DNA of 64,000 nt from Morchella semilibera (lineage: Eukaryota; Ascomycota; Pezizomycetes; Pezizales; Morchellaceae), in assembly GCA_009192285.1 (NCBI GenBank), contig WBVU01000010.1, forward strand, positions 496,001-560,000, in the 5' to 3' direction. Position 1 is the first letter of the stretch, and each line of letters begins with the position of its first letter. Below, piece by piece: positions 25,106 to 36,970 of the stretch. Under the pieces are notes generated by a model, which searched no databases, had not been told where the DNA came from, and saw only the letters and a program-made list of their open reading frames with translations. The position numbers and the translations under genes are program-made.

Positions 25106-27568
25106 TTAGTCGAACCTGACAATTACTATTTTGTCGCCCACCCTCGTTTGTGATGGCAGTCCCTTGTCGATGATTTCTGCTTCCTTCCCATAGACCCAAT
25201 ATCTCTTATTTCCGTGGTCCATCTTCGTCAGGATCTTGTCCCGATGTTCCTCCATTCCTGGGAATGGTAGATCCGCCTCAGTAAAGGCTGAGGTAGTGTT
25301 GTTGGCCACAGTCTCGCTTGAACTGGAACTCGAACCGGCACCGTCGATAGTATCCGTGGCCACGGCAGCAGTGGTAACAATGCGATTAATTGAGCGGTTA
25401 GTACGATGCTGATAGATATAGTCGGTCCATATTCTTCCGAAAAACCTGGACTTTCTTTTAGGTGATGGCGGAGGTGTGGGTGTGAGGGCGATTGGGAGTA
25501 CAGGTTGAAGTTTGGCAGTATTACGGATAGTCACCTTCCTCCCGACATCTAAAATAACCTTATACTTTGCTATCATATGAATTCCTGCAGGCACAAAGTC
25601 CTTATCATTCCGACCGGGATCCAGCGGGAACTCAACCGCTTCACCATGTGGTGTAAGTATAACACCGCCATTGTCAGGCTGTTCCGGTTTCGGGTCCCGC
25701 ACGATGATTCCTGGTTCAATTGAGCCATATACCGCACACGCGGATTTGTTCTTATTATTGTTGTCCTTCATCCAGAATAGTGACGGCATAACTCCAATCT
25801 CATTGTTTGCCATCATGCAATCGAAATCTAGAGTACGTGGGATGGTCCTTAATTCTATCATGCAGACTTCACGTTTCCGGTTCCTTGTGTAATAAGTGGG
25901 GCTTGGATATAGCTCTTCAAAGTCGACTTTTCCCTCTGCATTTTTGTAGAGGGAAATACTATCAAAGTCAATATCTGGGTCAACTTCCCATTCCTTGCCT
26001 GCACGCCATTCAGTGATTGAGGAAGGTTTGTGCGGAGACGGGCGAGAAGTGATGTCCCAAGTTACCATGCTCACTTGCTGTTCATCTGTATCCGTGACGC
26101 CAGGGATGTATAAGTCGCCCGTCATCCTAATTCTTACGATGTCTTCATCAGGGTCTCTTGCAAAAGGTCCCGATGGTTCGATCTTTGGCCCTTTAAGTTC
26201 TTTGACTGTGGTTCCTTGATCAAAATTGATCCAGAATGACGAATTAAGTATGCTTCCATTCAATTCACCTGCATGACGGCCAAGACTACGCAAAGTAATG
26301 CGTTTTATGACAGTGCACGCTGACCATGATTTGCTAGAAGGATCATATTGGGGAACTGAATGCACTTCTACCACGGGTCGTCGCTCGGCGCTTGGTGGGA
26401 GGAACCCGAGGTAGAAAACCTTGCCACGAGTATCAGCGGCCACTGAAAAGGTGCTTAGAGGTGGATAAAGCGACTTCTTCTTAATCGTGAAATGGTGGCC
26501 GTCGTGTTTTCCATCCGATTTGTTTCCATGTCCTCTTAAACTACCTCTCACACTTTTTTGAGGGTCCGCAGTTGGGTAGATATACCCCTCCAACCTCTGT
26601 TCTACCAAGTCGAACTCTGCGATCGCGTAAAACTCATTTACCGCAACCATCCAGATGAACGAATCGCGTTCAAACCAAGATGCAATCAATCTTCCCCGGT
26701 CTTCTTTTTTTGTTGAAAACACAGCACAAGCTGAGTGAGGATGCTCAAAGAACTGTCTTGGTGGCACGCCCGCCCGGGGAGGTGGGTTACTGCCAAAGAG
26801 CCAGTATATCAGCAAGGGTTCTAATAATAAGAGGGTTGTAGGATTAAATGCAAACACATACCCCCAATTCCAGATTGAGGAAAGTATTGATAGACCTCTC
26901 CCGGGCGGGTCCTGGGGTGGTTCGTTTGTCGACGGATGTATGTGCGCCTCACCCACACATAACAATATCCCCCGATTCATCGCTAGTCGCACGCTCTCGC
27001 CGTCTTTTAAAAAGATTCCTTCGTTTCGGGTGCCCATACATGGGCTAGCCGCCCTTTCAAGATCTATAACGACATCGGCGCTGTCGTCAGTGCATTGTAG
27101 ATCTTTAAGGACGACAATTGCTCGAGCCCTTGGAAACAATAAACGTCAGAAACAGAATCTATCCGAAACCCGATAAGAAAAGAGAGTAAGAGAATACCGT
27201 TGATAGGCTAGCAAACTAGCCTCTGTATCAACCAGAAAGCCATTTGACAAGCTCGCAGACCCGTCTGCGACCTCGCTGATAATCTTCACGTTTGAGGGCT
27301 TCCCTTCCTTCCACCTTTGGGATCTCTCATATGTGCAATCAAGGTCAAATCTGGTGCGCCGTACTTTTTTTGACTCTGTTGATAAAGGGAAGTATAACTT
27401 CTGGGCAAAATGGGAGATCTCATCTGATGCGAAGTATTCGTAAAAATCTTTCGACGTATGGCGAAGGGCCATAAAATCATGCGATGACAACAGCTCTAGG
27501 ATCAGTCTATTGATTTCAGGCGGAATCGTTATTAACGAATGTCTTTCAGCCATTTCAATTTTCATCAC
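25106..27568 (-). CDS. F-box-like protein with long unrecognised C-terminal region
   Basis: Two exons, 27568-27198 and 27128-25106, giving 797 residues. The 69 bp intron has a GTATTC donor, a CTGAC branch and an unusual AAG acceptor, and splicing joins the frames exactly. Residues of about 12-50 (PPEINRLILELLSSHDFMAL followed by RHTSKDFYEYF) fit an F-box, which in other proteins binds Skp1 in SCF ubiquitin ligases. The remaining 700 residues match no domain I know. They include a hydrophobic stretch (WNWGYVFAFNPTTLLLLEPL, continuing LIYWLFG) that could be a membrane segment or a buried core, then a mixed beta-rich region and a Ser-rich linker near residue 740. Filamentous fungi carry many lineage-expanded F-box-like proteins of unknown target. 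The F-box call is moderate; the substrate role is inference. Confidence 0.7.
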
Positions 27569-30167
27569 AAGTTGCGATGAAACCTTGGTAACAAGATGGA
27601 TGTTAGAGAAACCTGTGTTTTATCGATGGAGCTCGCCGTATGGAAGAGAAGGGGAAGAAAGAAATAGGCGGATGGATAGGTAGAGGAGGGGAGAAGATGG
27701 GAGGTAGAAGATGAAGAGGGCGGGGTTCTGCACTAGAAAGTGACTGAATCTCTTACAGTGAAAAAGTCAGGAGCTGTATGGACTCACGAGCTCAGGTACA
27801 GTTACACACCGCCTCGTTTCTGCAGCTTAGTTGTCTGTGCGGCTGAGCTTCTCGAGCAAAAGCCAAGCCTCAAGCAACCTATCTGGATGGGGCGAGAAGG
27901 CGCAAATTATCAAATGCGGATGATCTTCACAAGGATAGGGCAGATGTAAGGGACCGTGACTTGAGATTCTGAGTCTCCAGTTTGTGTCACAATTTTGGCT
28001 GCCAGGCGATCCTAGGTTTACTAGGTCTACTATGATGACTACTGGGGAGTTATATCTGCCCATAAAGGTCAGAAGCACTATACAGGCAGCCCGGGGAGGT
28101 TTGCGGTATCAGAATTGGGGCCAAGCCGAGCACATGCGAGAGACTTTTATCATAGGACGTGGACATATAGGTACAGTCTTATTTCGAAGATATAATGGAT
28201 TATTAGATCAGACTAGTATATCTAAGTATGTGGATCTAGGGGGAGGTGCCCTGGGGTTTTCGTTTCGTTTCCTTTCTTTTTTGAAAGTCGGGATCATTGA
28301 CAGGAAGTTGGGATTAACATAAGTTAATTTGACTATATCTCGCCTAGAGAGTTGCTGCTCCACAGTCGTTACAAATGAGGGCCCCAAAAGAAGTAGAGAA
28401 GTAGTAACCTAAGTATCCAAAAAGGCGATTGAAATCTATAGCTACAACACGAATGATACAATACATAATCGACAATATTTCTATTCTGGGCGATGATACA
28501 TCAAGCAACTAGTACGACCTTCCCCTGAAATCTCCACAACAGTCATGCGCGCTATTATTCAAGCCCTCATTCAAGGCCGCACATTTCTGCAGGACCCCAA
28601 GTTATAAGTATTTTTATATTGCAACAGGCCAATGACCTGACTTACCAGTTATCAGTTCAGTAACTAGCGACTCTTGGCACTGCTTCGAAATAAGCTTTTT
28701 TGGCCTGATTCAGGCACGTGGCCTTTTAGACTAAACCCAAAGATTGGCAATTAATAGTCCCATCTTATTCCTCGTGCTTTAGGTGGGTCTAGGTACATGT
28801 AGATACTACATGCAGGTATAAAGAAGAGGCTCTTGGAGTTTGTGGTGTTCATTGTATTATATCTTTCTTCGCACATGTATGCCGCGTTCACATACCTGTA
28901 TGTACAGATGACTCAAGCGCCCATTAAGGGTCAATGTTTCATCAATTGAAACCGTAAGACGTCATTGCTGGTAAAGAAAGTGCGCTAGTAACATGGCTGA
29001 TTGTCTATAAGAGTACTCCTTAATGCAAACCAGAATTTTTTAACGAGTATACTTCCCTACTCTAAAAGCAAACCCCTTAATATCGGCCTTAGAACCTTTG
29101 GCTGCGCTAGCTGGTTTACATTGTCCTACAACAGTCCCTGGCTCACCACCTCAGGGCTGGATGTAAATTAAGCGCCAAGCTCTTAAGGCTGAGGTATTAG
29201 GGGGGGCAGTTCCTGGCACGGTGAGACTGAGGCATTGTATGTGCTCTTCGCCGGTTAGCAGGCTGATATCATAGGTCTTACCAGGTCAGGCCATGATCAA
29301 CAGTTTAAAAGGTTTGGGAATACAAACCGAAATACACTTATATTGAGCATATGTGCATCGTATATCATACCAATTGAGGACGCGCCACAGCTGAATCGCG
29401 CCGCCGAGAGATGTGGGATTTCACAATCAACGGCTCGGAGTCCATGTATGGGTGCAAGGTAAGGCAACAGGCCCGAATCTCAAAGTTACCCAGCAGTCAT
29501 TCGATTTATCAAATTGGGACGATCGTGGATGAAGTTGAATCACGTCTAAGGAATTCCAATTAGAAGCTCCGTAGAAACGTCTGCACTCTAGTTCCCATGT
29601 TTCAGCCCCAAATTCTTAGAGACTTTAGACTACATACATGCATGTAGGTACTGTACCTACTCTACATGTAGTACATACATGTACTTACATATAGAAGTAT
29701 TTGTGACTCGGAAGTTACATGTACATAGGCATAATAAGCCTTTGAGAATCTAGCGAAGGTATCAGTGCCTATAGCTGGTTTACGGAGTCGACCCTCGCGG
29801 GGATGGTGATAGTTTAGGTGTAGCTGCCTGGAGGTCTGATAAGCTGGCCGGTGTAGGAGATGACATATAAGTACATGTAGCTTTCTGAGGAGGTATCTTA
29901 CGTTTTGTATGGACTCGCTTATCAGTACGTTGACAATCGTCCATTCGGGTTCATGCGGATGACGAATGCAAGGGACCATGCAGGGTTTAAGAGGTACCAC
30001 GGGACACTTCCTCCACTTTCACATTATGTGAGCTGTCTTGTATTTTTTTTTTTTATTATCTTACTTGATATGAATCTCAAAACCCTCTCTTTCTCCTTTG
30101 TATTCCCCTCCGTGCTCTCCCAATCCATCTCCCCGCCCTCCCTGAACTTATTGCGTGTCTTATCGTG
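27569..30167. other. Divergent intergenic region between F-box gene and transporter
   Basis: No gene supported. The flanking genes point away from each other, so both promoters lie here. The centre is AT-rich. Five TACATGTA copies fall between 28794 and 29879, and four of them are packed in the last 220 bases of that stretch together with the perfect palindrome GTAGGTAC-T-GTACCTAC at about 29644-29660. Confidence 0.55.
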
Positions 30168-31709
30168 ATGTCTTCTGTAATTCAGTCTATGAGATACAAC
30201 TGGAGAACTATCCGGAGTGACCCCTTCGGAGAGATTGCTGGGTCACTAGGTGACTTGGGTAGCCTCATTCCTATTATGACAGCTCTTACAGCCTCTGGAA
30301 CTATCTCTTTGACATCTACGTTGTTATTCTCTGGAATTTCAAACATCGTCAGCGGTGCCCTTTTTGGCATACCGTTAGTGGTCTGAAACCTATCCCCGGA
30401 AACCCTTAGTTTGTGAAACCTATAATTAACTGGGAATTCGACCGTAACAGGTTCAACCAATGAGTGCGATAGCATCAATCTCGCTTTCTCGCGGATTAAA
30501 ACTCGAAGAGACTATGGCTGCTGGGCTCGGTGTGGCTACCGTTGTCCTCTTGCTTTCCATCACAGGTGGACTCAGCAGAGTGTCTAGAGCAATTCCTATA
30601 CCCATAATTAAAGGAATTCAAGTTGGTGCAGGTTTTTCTCTTTGCTTGAATGCAGGAACTCTGTTGTCAGGGCTGGATTATGATTCCAACCAGTGGGATG
30701 ATAATCTTTTGTGGTCCATTGGTGCTTTTGCGCTTTTATATGGAACCTCACGGATACCTCGGTTCCCTGTAGCTCTGGCACTCTTCTTTGTGGGTATTAT
30801 ACTAGCTTTCATTAAGCTCACCTCAGACCAGGGAAAGCTACCTCAGTTTGGGATGTGGTGGCCTTTCATACCAATTGTTCCATCGCCGCAAGACTTTACG
30901 AATGGGTTTGGAGCTGCTGGGCTTGGGCAAATTCCATTGACAATTTTGAACTCTATCATTGCAGTCAAGTATTTGAGTGAAGACTTACTGCCGGACCGAC
31001 CGGCCCCTTCGGTTACGGGCTTGGGAATTTCTGTTGGCTTAATGAACCTTAGTGGGTGTTGGTTTGGGGCCATGCCTGTCTGCCATGGTGATTATTCTAC
31101 AAGTGTTCAATGTTTTTCAGCCCACTAACTTTCTCTTATTGCAAACCAGGGTCTGGTGGCTTAGCGGCCCAGCATAGATTTGGGGCCCGTTCTGGAGCAA
31201 GCGTGATGGTTTTTGGCATGTTTAAGATAGGCTTTGGTCTTATGTTCGGGAACTCATTGACGGAATTGCTCCAAAAGTTTCCAAAATGCATTCTAGGAGT
31301 GATGGTATTTACCTAATCCGATTTCTATTTTGAATAACTAGATCAACTAAATAATTTCTAGGTATTTGCTGCGGGAATGGAACTTATTTCGGTCGCTGAG
31401 AACCTGAATGTCTCCGCCAGAGATTTGGTAACTCACGCTCCAAGTATGTCTATAACGCCATCAGCAACAACCGCACCATCCTCCACAATGTCATCCTGGA
31501 GTGGGTTGACGGAACGAGACAAGAAGGAGAGGTTTTTGATCATGACAGCTACTGCCGCTGCAATGATTGCACTCCAAAATGCATTTGTGGGTTTTTTGGC
31601 AGGCTACCTCGTCTGGGCCTTGATCAGGCTACAAGATAGAGTTGAAGACCTAAGACCAAGTCGAATTGGAAGCATGGTGGGTGAAAACACACCTCTTTTG
31701 AGGAGTTGA
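30168..31709 (+). CDS. MOT1-family molybdate transporter
   Basis: Four exons: 30168-30380, 30451-31087, 31150-31304 and 31362-31709, giving 450 residues. Introns are 57-70 bp and splicing restores the family motifs. The product is a hydrophobic multi-span protein with two copies of the MOT1 fold signature. The first half has FGEIAGSLGDLGSLIPI and, across the first junction, GIPLVVQPMSAIA. The second half has SGGLAAQHRFGARSG, matching the repeated motif of MFS_MOT1/SulP-like carriers. Known members take up molybdate, needed for nitrate reductase and other molybdenum-cofactor enzymes, or move it across the vacuolar membrane. The C-terminal tail ends in a dileucine-like ENTPLLRS, a sorting signal often seen in vacuolar proteins, so a vacuolar site is possible (inference). 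Family confidence is high; substrate is inferred from the family. Confidence 0.85.
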
Positions 31710-32281
31710 CTGGCCGGCATTCTTGATTATTCATGGAGGACAATTGGGACATGGATAGAGTATGTTAAGCCACTAGGTTGAGAGGCGTCCTGGCCCCTCC
31801 GCCGGGACTAAAATTCCGCACCCCAACCCGGAATTTCTTTGATTCATGCATGTTACTATTAGCAAGTCTGATGTTGGTAATGATTGCCTCGCAGGCGATT
31901 ATTATCCTAATAAATTATATATTGAGTTCGAGGACATTTCAGAGCATTAGGTCAAAAGTGTAGAGAACGCCCGTGATGTCTAATTTCATGTTTCTTCGAA
32001 GGTAATCAGATTACCTACATGCCTAATGCCGTATCAGCTCGTGCTTATGTTCCTATCAAGGTTCTTATCACGTGGGTGGCGAAGGGCGGGGTGTTGCCAG
32101 AGCAACAGACAGGGTCTTTGTAAACATTCACCTCATTTTCTGCAGCTGAATCACCACATCTTTCTAGGTGACTTGGACTTGGGAGATCTCACTTGACTAC
32201 TCTGCACCTACCTATATCAACACTCGATAAAAACACCTGATTGACAAATAAAGTCTCCAATACTACGTGTCTTCCAAAGCA
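31710..32281. other. Short intergenic region upstream of MAD2
   Basis: No gene supported. It holds the 3' end of the transporter gene and the MAD2 promoter. The 61-codon open frame at 31778-31963 encodes one hydrophobic helix with no homologue I know. Confidence 0.5.
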
Positions 32282-33269
32282 ATGTCAGCGGAGAAGTCAA
32301 CCAAGAAGTCTGGCGGCAAACCGAAGGATAAGGATGCAGATAAGACGCATAAGCTTTCGCTGAAAGGTAACCATCTCCGCCTTGATTATTTTTATGTCTG
32401 AGGGGGTATTAATTGGTGTTTATGGCTGTAGGTTCAGCAAAGATGGTTGCGGAATTCGTAAGTACTTATTTTTGAGCTGCTAAAAGCTTTAAATGCTGAC
32501 AGACTAATAGTTTGAAGCCTCGATTCACTCAATCCTATACCAGCGCGGCGTGTATCCTACTGAGGACTTTACGATGTACGTTCTTAATTCCCTACCCTGA
32601 TGGTACAATACTTATAAATGGCCGTGCAGAGTCAAGAAATATGGACTAAACATGCTCTGTAAGAGCCCACTCAGCTCCACAACTACTTGCCACAACTAAC
32701 AAATTAAAAGTCTCTTCGGATGATCAGGTTAAAGCATACATCAAGAAGATGATGAGCCAACTCAACAAGTGGACACTTGCCGGGAAGGTCTCGAAGCTAG
32801 TGGTTGTTATCACATCAAAAGACACTGGTGAAAACCTCGAGAGGTGGCAGTTTGATGTGCAGCTTCTGGGAAAGGCGGCGAAAGCCAAAGGCGTAGTTTC
32901 GGTGGTTGATCAAGAGAACTTAGGGCCTAGGTATGTTAGAATTGCACTTTGCTGACGTGTTTGATTGGCTGATCTGGTTGGAAAAGTAATCCCCCGCCAC
33001 CGCCGAAAGAGAAAACGGAGAAGGAAATCCAAGAAGAGATTAGGTCGCTATTCCGCCAAATCACGGCATCGGTTACTTTTCTGCCCATGTTGGACGGAAG
33101 GTGCACCTTCAACGTGTTGGTATATGCAGACGGGGACGCAGAGGTTCCCATGGATTGGGGTGACTCGGATGCGAAAGAGATTGAGGGTGGTGAGAAGGTT
33201 ACGCTGAGGAGTTGGGGTACGGCGAACCATAGGGTGGATACGCTTGTTAGTTACAAGCTGCAGGACTAA
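32282..33269 (+). CDS. MAD2: Mad2, spindle assembly checkpoint HORMA protein
   Basis: Six exons: 32282-32366, 32432-32457, 32511-32575, 32630-32658, 32711-32930 and 32987-33269, giving 235 residues. Exons 2 and 4 are only 26 and 29 nt. The last two introns end in AAG. The product is a HORMA domain protein that binds Cdc20 and Mad1 at unattached kinetochores and delays anaphase. Conserved blocks are SLKGSAKMVAEFFEASIHSI, LYQRGVYPTEDF, KYGLNML, TGENLERWQFDVQ, EEIRSLFRQITASVTFLP and the C-terminal safety-belt region RSWGTANHRVDTLVSYKL. Compared with yeast and human Mad2 it has an extra Lys-rich N-terminal extension of about 25 residues and a Pro-rich insert (SNPPPPPKEKTEKE) before the last helix. 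The start is the first ATG of this frame after a stop. Confidence 0.93.
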
Positions 33270-34165
33270 CTGCAGCGATCTTAATTTGTTTTTCTTTATC
33301 GGTACACGGACTTATTACTATTACTATTATTATTATTATTTACTGTTTTTGTTGGGGGATATCGGACGGGGGTTCATTGGCGAAATTTATTCCGGTAGGG
33401 AGGCACGCGTTCTAAAAGGGAGATGGTGATGGTACCTATAGTACCGGTACTGTATTTACTGGGGCTGACTCGGGATGAAATAAAATAAGGTTGCAGGTTT
33501 ACGGTACTTTATTTTTCCTCCTTTTTTTCTTTTTTTTTGCACTTGGATATATAACTATATATATTGCGCTCTTTAGAAGTCAATTGCATATATCTCACTT
33601 GCTAACTTTGTATCACACTATTGTAATTCCCGCATCTCGCGAGTGATTACCGATGACCCCACAATTCCTCATTGCCCTTAAATCAGGCACTGTATTTTCG
33701 GGATGAATGTAAACCGGAGGAGAAGTGCCTTCCTATATAAGCCACCCTCGCTTGTTACAAATTATTGCGTTTGATTTAGTTACCTCCCGATGATTAGGGC
33801 GTGATGGGATTCAAAGAGCTGATTTGTTAAGATTACCACGTGCAACGGGTCATGTATTTACCCACCCCCGCACACACGTTGCAGGCTTGAGCTCTTCCTA
33901 GCTACCATTCTATCGATAACAACTTTAACGGAAATCGGGAGACCGAGAATCCATACCAATCTCCACTATCACATACCGTTCCTGAACCGAAGCGAGAGTT
34001 GAGCCTAGGTAATTTGCTAATTCAGTCCAATTGCCTAGCCTAGCTAGCTGGGTGGTCTTTTTTTTTTTTTCTCGGAGGAAGAAGGAAAAGGAAAATTGGG
34101 ATTTCCTATTGCAGAATCTACTCTAATTAAAATATTTATTTATTTAATACAGTAGCTCGCCCATC
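33270..34165. other. Intergenic region between MAD2 and the phosphatase gene
   Basis: No gene supported. Contains a TTA/TAT microsatellite at about 33314-33342, T-rich 3' sequence, one reversed ATCACTCG at 33640 and a T-run at 34058. AT content rises toward the next start, as in the other promoters here. Confidence 0.5.
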
Positions 34166-34599
34166 ATGTTCGTGCCCTTCCTCTCTTCCATACGGCACCG
34201 AAGGATCGTGGCAATAATGGTTCTGTTTAGCTTCTTTGTGTTTGGTCTCTTTGCCCTCATTGAAAATGCTGCTACTAGTGCGGGTGTAGTAGTTAGTGGA
34301 AGGGAGGCGGGCACTAAGGGAGTGAAGGAGGTGAAAGAGGTGAAAGCCCCGGAAACGAAGGAGACAGGAGTGGTGAAGGCCGTGGTGAAGGTCAATGTTC
34401 CAGGATTTTTTATGCAGGATTTGGAGAGCACGAACAGTGCTACTTTTGATTATGTATATGTTTCCCCCTCCTGCTGTTTCTTTGTCAATTGATGAGGTCA
34501 AGGCTAATTTGGCTGAAGATTGCGAGCAACTTTGGACTACTTGATACCTTCGATGTTTCTTCTATTGCTCCCAGGGGGCTGGAAAGAAGGGATGATGAT

Positions 34600-34630
<31 letters not shown>

Positions 34631-35888
34631 ATGATGATGATAAGGACGACGACGAGGACAAGGATGACGATGATGAGGGTAAGAATGGGGGCGGTGACAA
34701 TGGCGAGACAGAGAAAGATACAAAGAAAGCGCCATGGAAGGAATTTAAGAAGGCCATCAAAAAGCTAAATAAGAATGCTCCAAAGGGCACCTCATACAAG
34801 GTTCTGTATCTGGCGAGACATGGCCAAGGTTATCATGTAAGTTCTTTTATCATTTCCCTTATCAATTGGTTAATGAGGGCGCTAACAGTTGCTTGCAGAA
34901 TGTTGCAGGTGCGTATAAACTACAATTTTCAATATAACAGTCAATACTAACATTAATTCAACTAAAGAATCGTATTACGGGACTGAACTATGGGACGCAA
35001 GTCTATCTCTTCCTCATTGATTGTGTTTCCAACCATCCGCTGACACGGCCTCCAGTGCTACTGGTCACTCCAGGACGGAAACGGGACTAGCAGGTGGGAC
35101 GACGCAGAGCTCACAAATATTGGAATCGCAGAGGCCCAGAAGGCAAACATTGCGTTCAAAGACCAGATCAAAGCCGGGCTTCCTATTCCCGAAGTTTTCT
35201 ATGCTTCCCCTATGAGGTAGAGACGAATGCTTTCATGAGGGGTGTATGCTGCTGATGATATGATTTTAGTCGCGCGGCTAGCACCCTCGAGATCACTTGG
35301 AGTGATATTACACTCAACAAAGGCAGAATTCCTGCTCCCATCTTCAAAGAGGTCCCCTACTCCCTCGTTGCTCCTGTCAAATCCCCCTGGTGGCTAATGT
35401 CTGTATAGAAATGCCGTGAAACGCTTGGGATCCACACCTGTGACCGGCGCAACACAAAGACCTATCTCCACAACAAATACCCCAAGTTCGTCTTTGAGGA
35501 CGGGTTCGCCGAAACCGATGAACTCTGGGACCCAGTATATAGAGAACCCAATGATGTCCGTAACATCCGTTTGGGAAAGGCACTAGACGAGATCTTCGCA
35601 GAGAGGAGGGAGGAGACGTTTATCAGCGTTACCGCCCACAGTGGCGCCATTACTAGGTGAGCTCTCCTTCTTCTGCTTGCTGAGGACCTTGGGGTTGACA
35701 TGAAATGGTATAGTATTCTGGAGGTCATCGGACATAGAAAATTCGGATTGCAGACTGGAGGTGTTATTCCGGTCGTTGTGAAGGTCGAGTACGATGCTAC
35801 CCCAACACCTATCACGAGTGTGAGCCCTTCAGGGACTGCACCGGCTTGTACCGTGGACCCTACCGCAACGTCATCGTCTTCGACGTAG
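34166..35888 (+). CDS. Membrane-anchored histidine phosphatase (phosphoglycerate mutase-like)
   Basis: Eight exons: 34166-34453, 34519-34836, 34899-34908, 34968-34996, 35056-35216, 35270-35351, 35409-35656 and 35714-35888, giving 436 residues. Exon 3 is 10 nt. Intron 4 starts with GC (GCAAGT) instead of GT. Introns 1 and 3 end in AAG. The catalytic domain starts near residue 177 and carries LARHGQGYHNVAESYYGTEL, with the catalytic His in RHG, and the second His in SVTAHSGAI. This places it in the branch of yeast Pmu1-like phosphomutase-fold proteins rather than true glycolytic mutases. The N-terminus has a single membrane helix (about 13-33) followed by a Lys/Glu/Val-rich stretch and an acidic Asp/Glu tract encoded by a GAT/GAG microsatellite. 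I infer a type II membrane protein with the enzyme on the lumenal or outer side. The substrate is unknown. Confidence 0.8.
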
Positions 35889-36391
35889 ATTGTGTTTTGG
35901 AGCTGAAAGGATGGGAATTTTTTTTTGGCTATTTCATTTGTAATGTTGCATATGTGGGAATAAAAACCCGAATGCCGTCATCCGTTTAAATGGTTTACAA
36001 ATTTCATGTGTAAAATAAAAAAAATTAAAAAAAAATGTTTTATGAGTCTTCTCTCCCTTTTAATTGGGACTGGGCTGGGCTGGACAGTACTAACTGGGCT
36101 GTGGCACTTCGGTTGTTCATGGAAGGCTGTGGAATGCGTTAGCTCCGCCCCCCAGATCCATACAAAAGCTTGCCAAGACGTCCTCGCCTCTTACCACCTG
36201 GCTGACTGTACGTGACTCCTCCGCAGACTCTTTACCTGGCTCATTCACCCAGTTTAAATTCCTCTTTCCGATCCTCTCATCTTCATCTCACAATCCATAT
36301 CTCACTATACTCAGTCGCTACTACGAACTTGAAAGAACCCTCGTTTTTCAATACTATACAACTAAATACACCAGAAGCTCTTATATAAATC
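35889..36391. other. Intergenic region upstream of MBF1
   Basis: No gene supported. A repeated GGGCTG motif lies at 36072-36085, upstream of a CT-rich stretch (36270-36300) that probably belongs to the MBF1 leader. Confidence 0.5.
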
Positions 36392-36970
36392 ATGTCTGAC
36401 GATTGGGATTCTGCCACTGTCATCGGTTCTAAGGCTCGTGGCAACTCCTCCAAGACCACCGTTGCGAAAACCAACGCTGAGATCAACGCTGCGAGACGAG
36501 CTGGTACTGTTGTCGCTACCGAGAAGAAGGTATGTACATACTCCTATCTACTCGCTCTGTAGCAAATAGCGCTAACGTAGTTGCTCCAGTACGCTGGTGG
36601 TTCCAACAAGGTTCAGTCTACAGAAGGCCAAAGGCTCACAAAGATCGACCGTGAGAACGAGGTCGCTCCCCCGCCAAAAGTCGATTTGAGCGTCGGAAAG
36701 GCTATGGCTCAGGCTCGTCAGGCCAAGGAGCCCGCTATGTCACAAAAGGTATGTGGCGACAGTTGTGTGGTTACTTCTCCCGATAAGGCGTTAACGTATG
36801 AATAGGATCTTGCCACCAAGGTCAACGAGAAGCCTTCAGTAATCAACGATTACGAGTCTGGTCGTGCTGTCCCTAATCAGCTGCTTCTAGGCAAGCTGGA
36901 ACGTGCGCTGGGTGTCAAGCTAAGAGGGAAGGATATTGGTTCCCCTATCGGGGGTCCTAAGAAGAAGTGA
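36392..36970 (+). CDS. MBF1: Multiprotein bridging factor 1
   Basis: Three exons: 36392-36529, 36590-36748 and 36806-36970, giving 153 residues, the normal size. Mbf1 bridges bZIP activators such as Gcn4 and TBP, and also prevents frameshifting on collided ribosomes. The N-terminal MBF1 domain starts [17 protein letters not shown] and includes the variable linker up to about residue 85. The Cro/C1-type helix-turn-helix follows with [20 protein letters not shown] and [15 protein letters not shown]. The C-terminus ends GGPKKK. Both introns have GTATGT donors and TAG or CAG acceptors. Nothing is odd about the gene. Confidence 0.96.
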
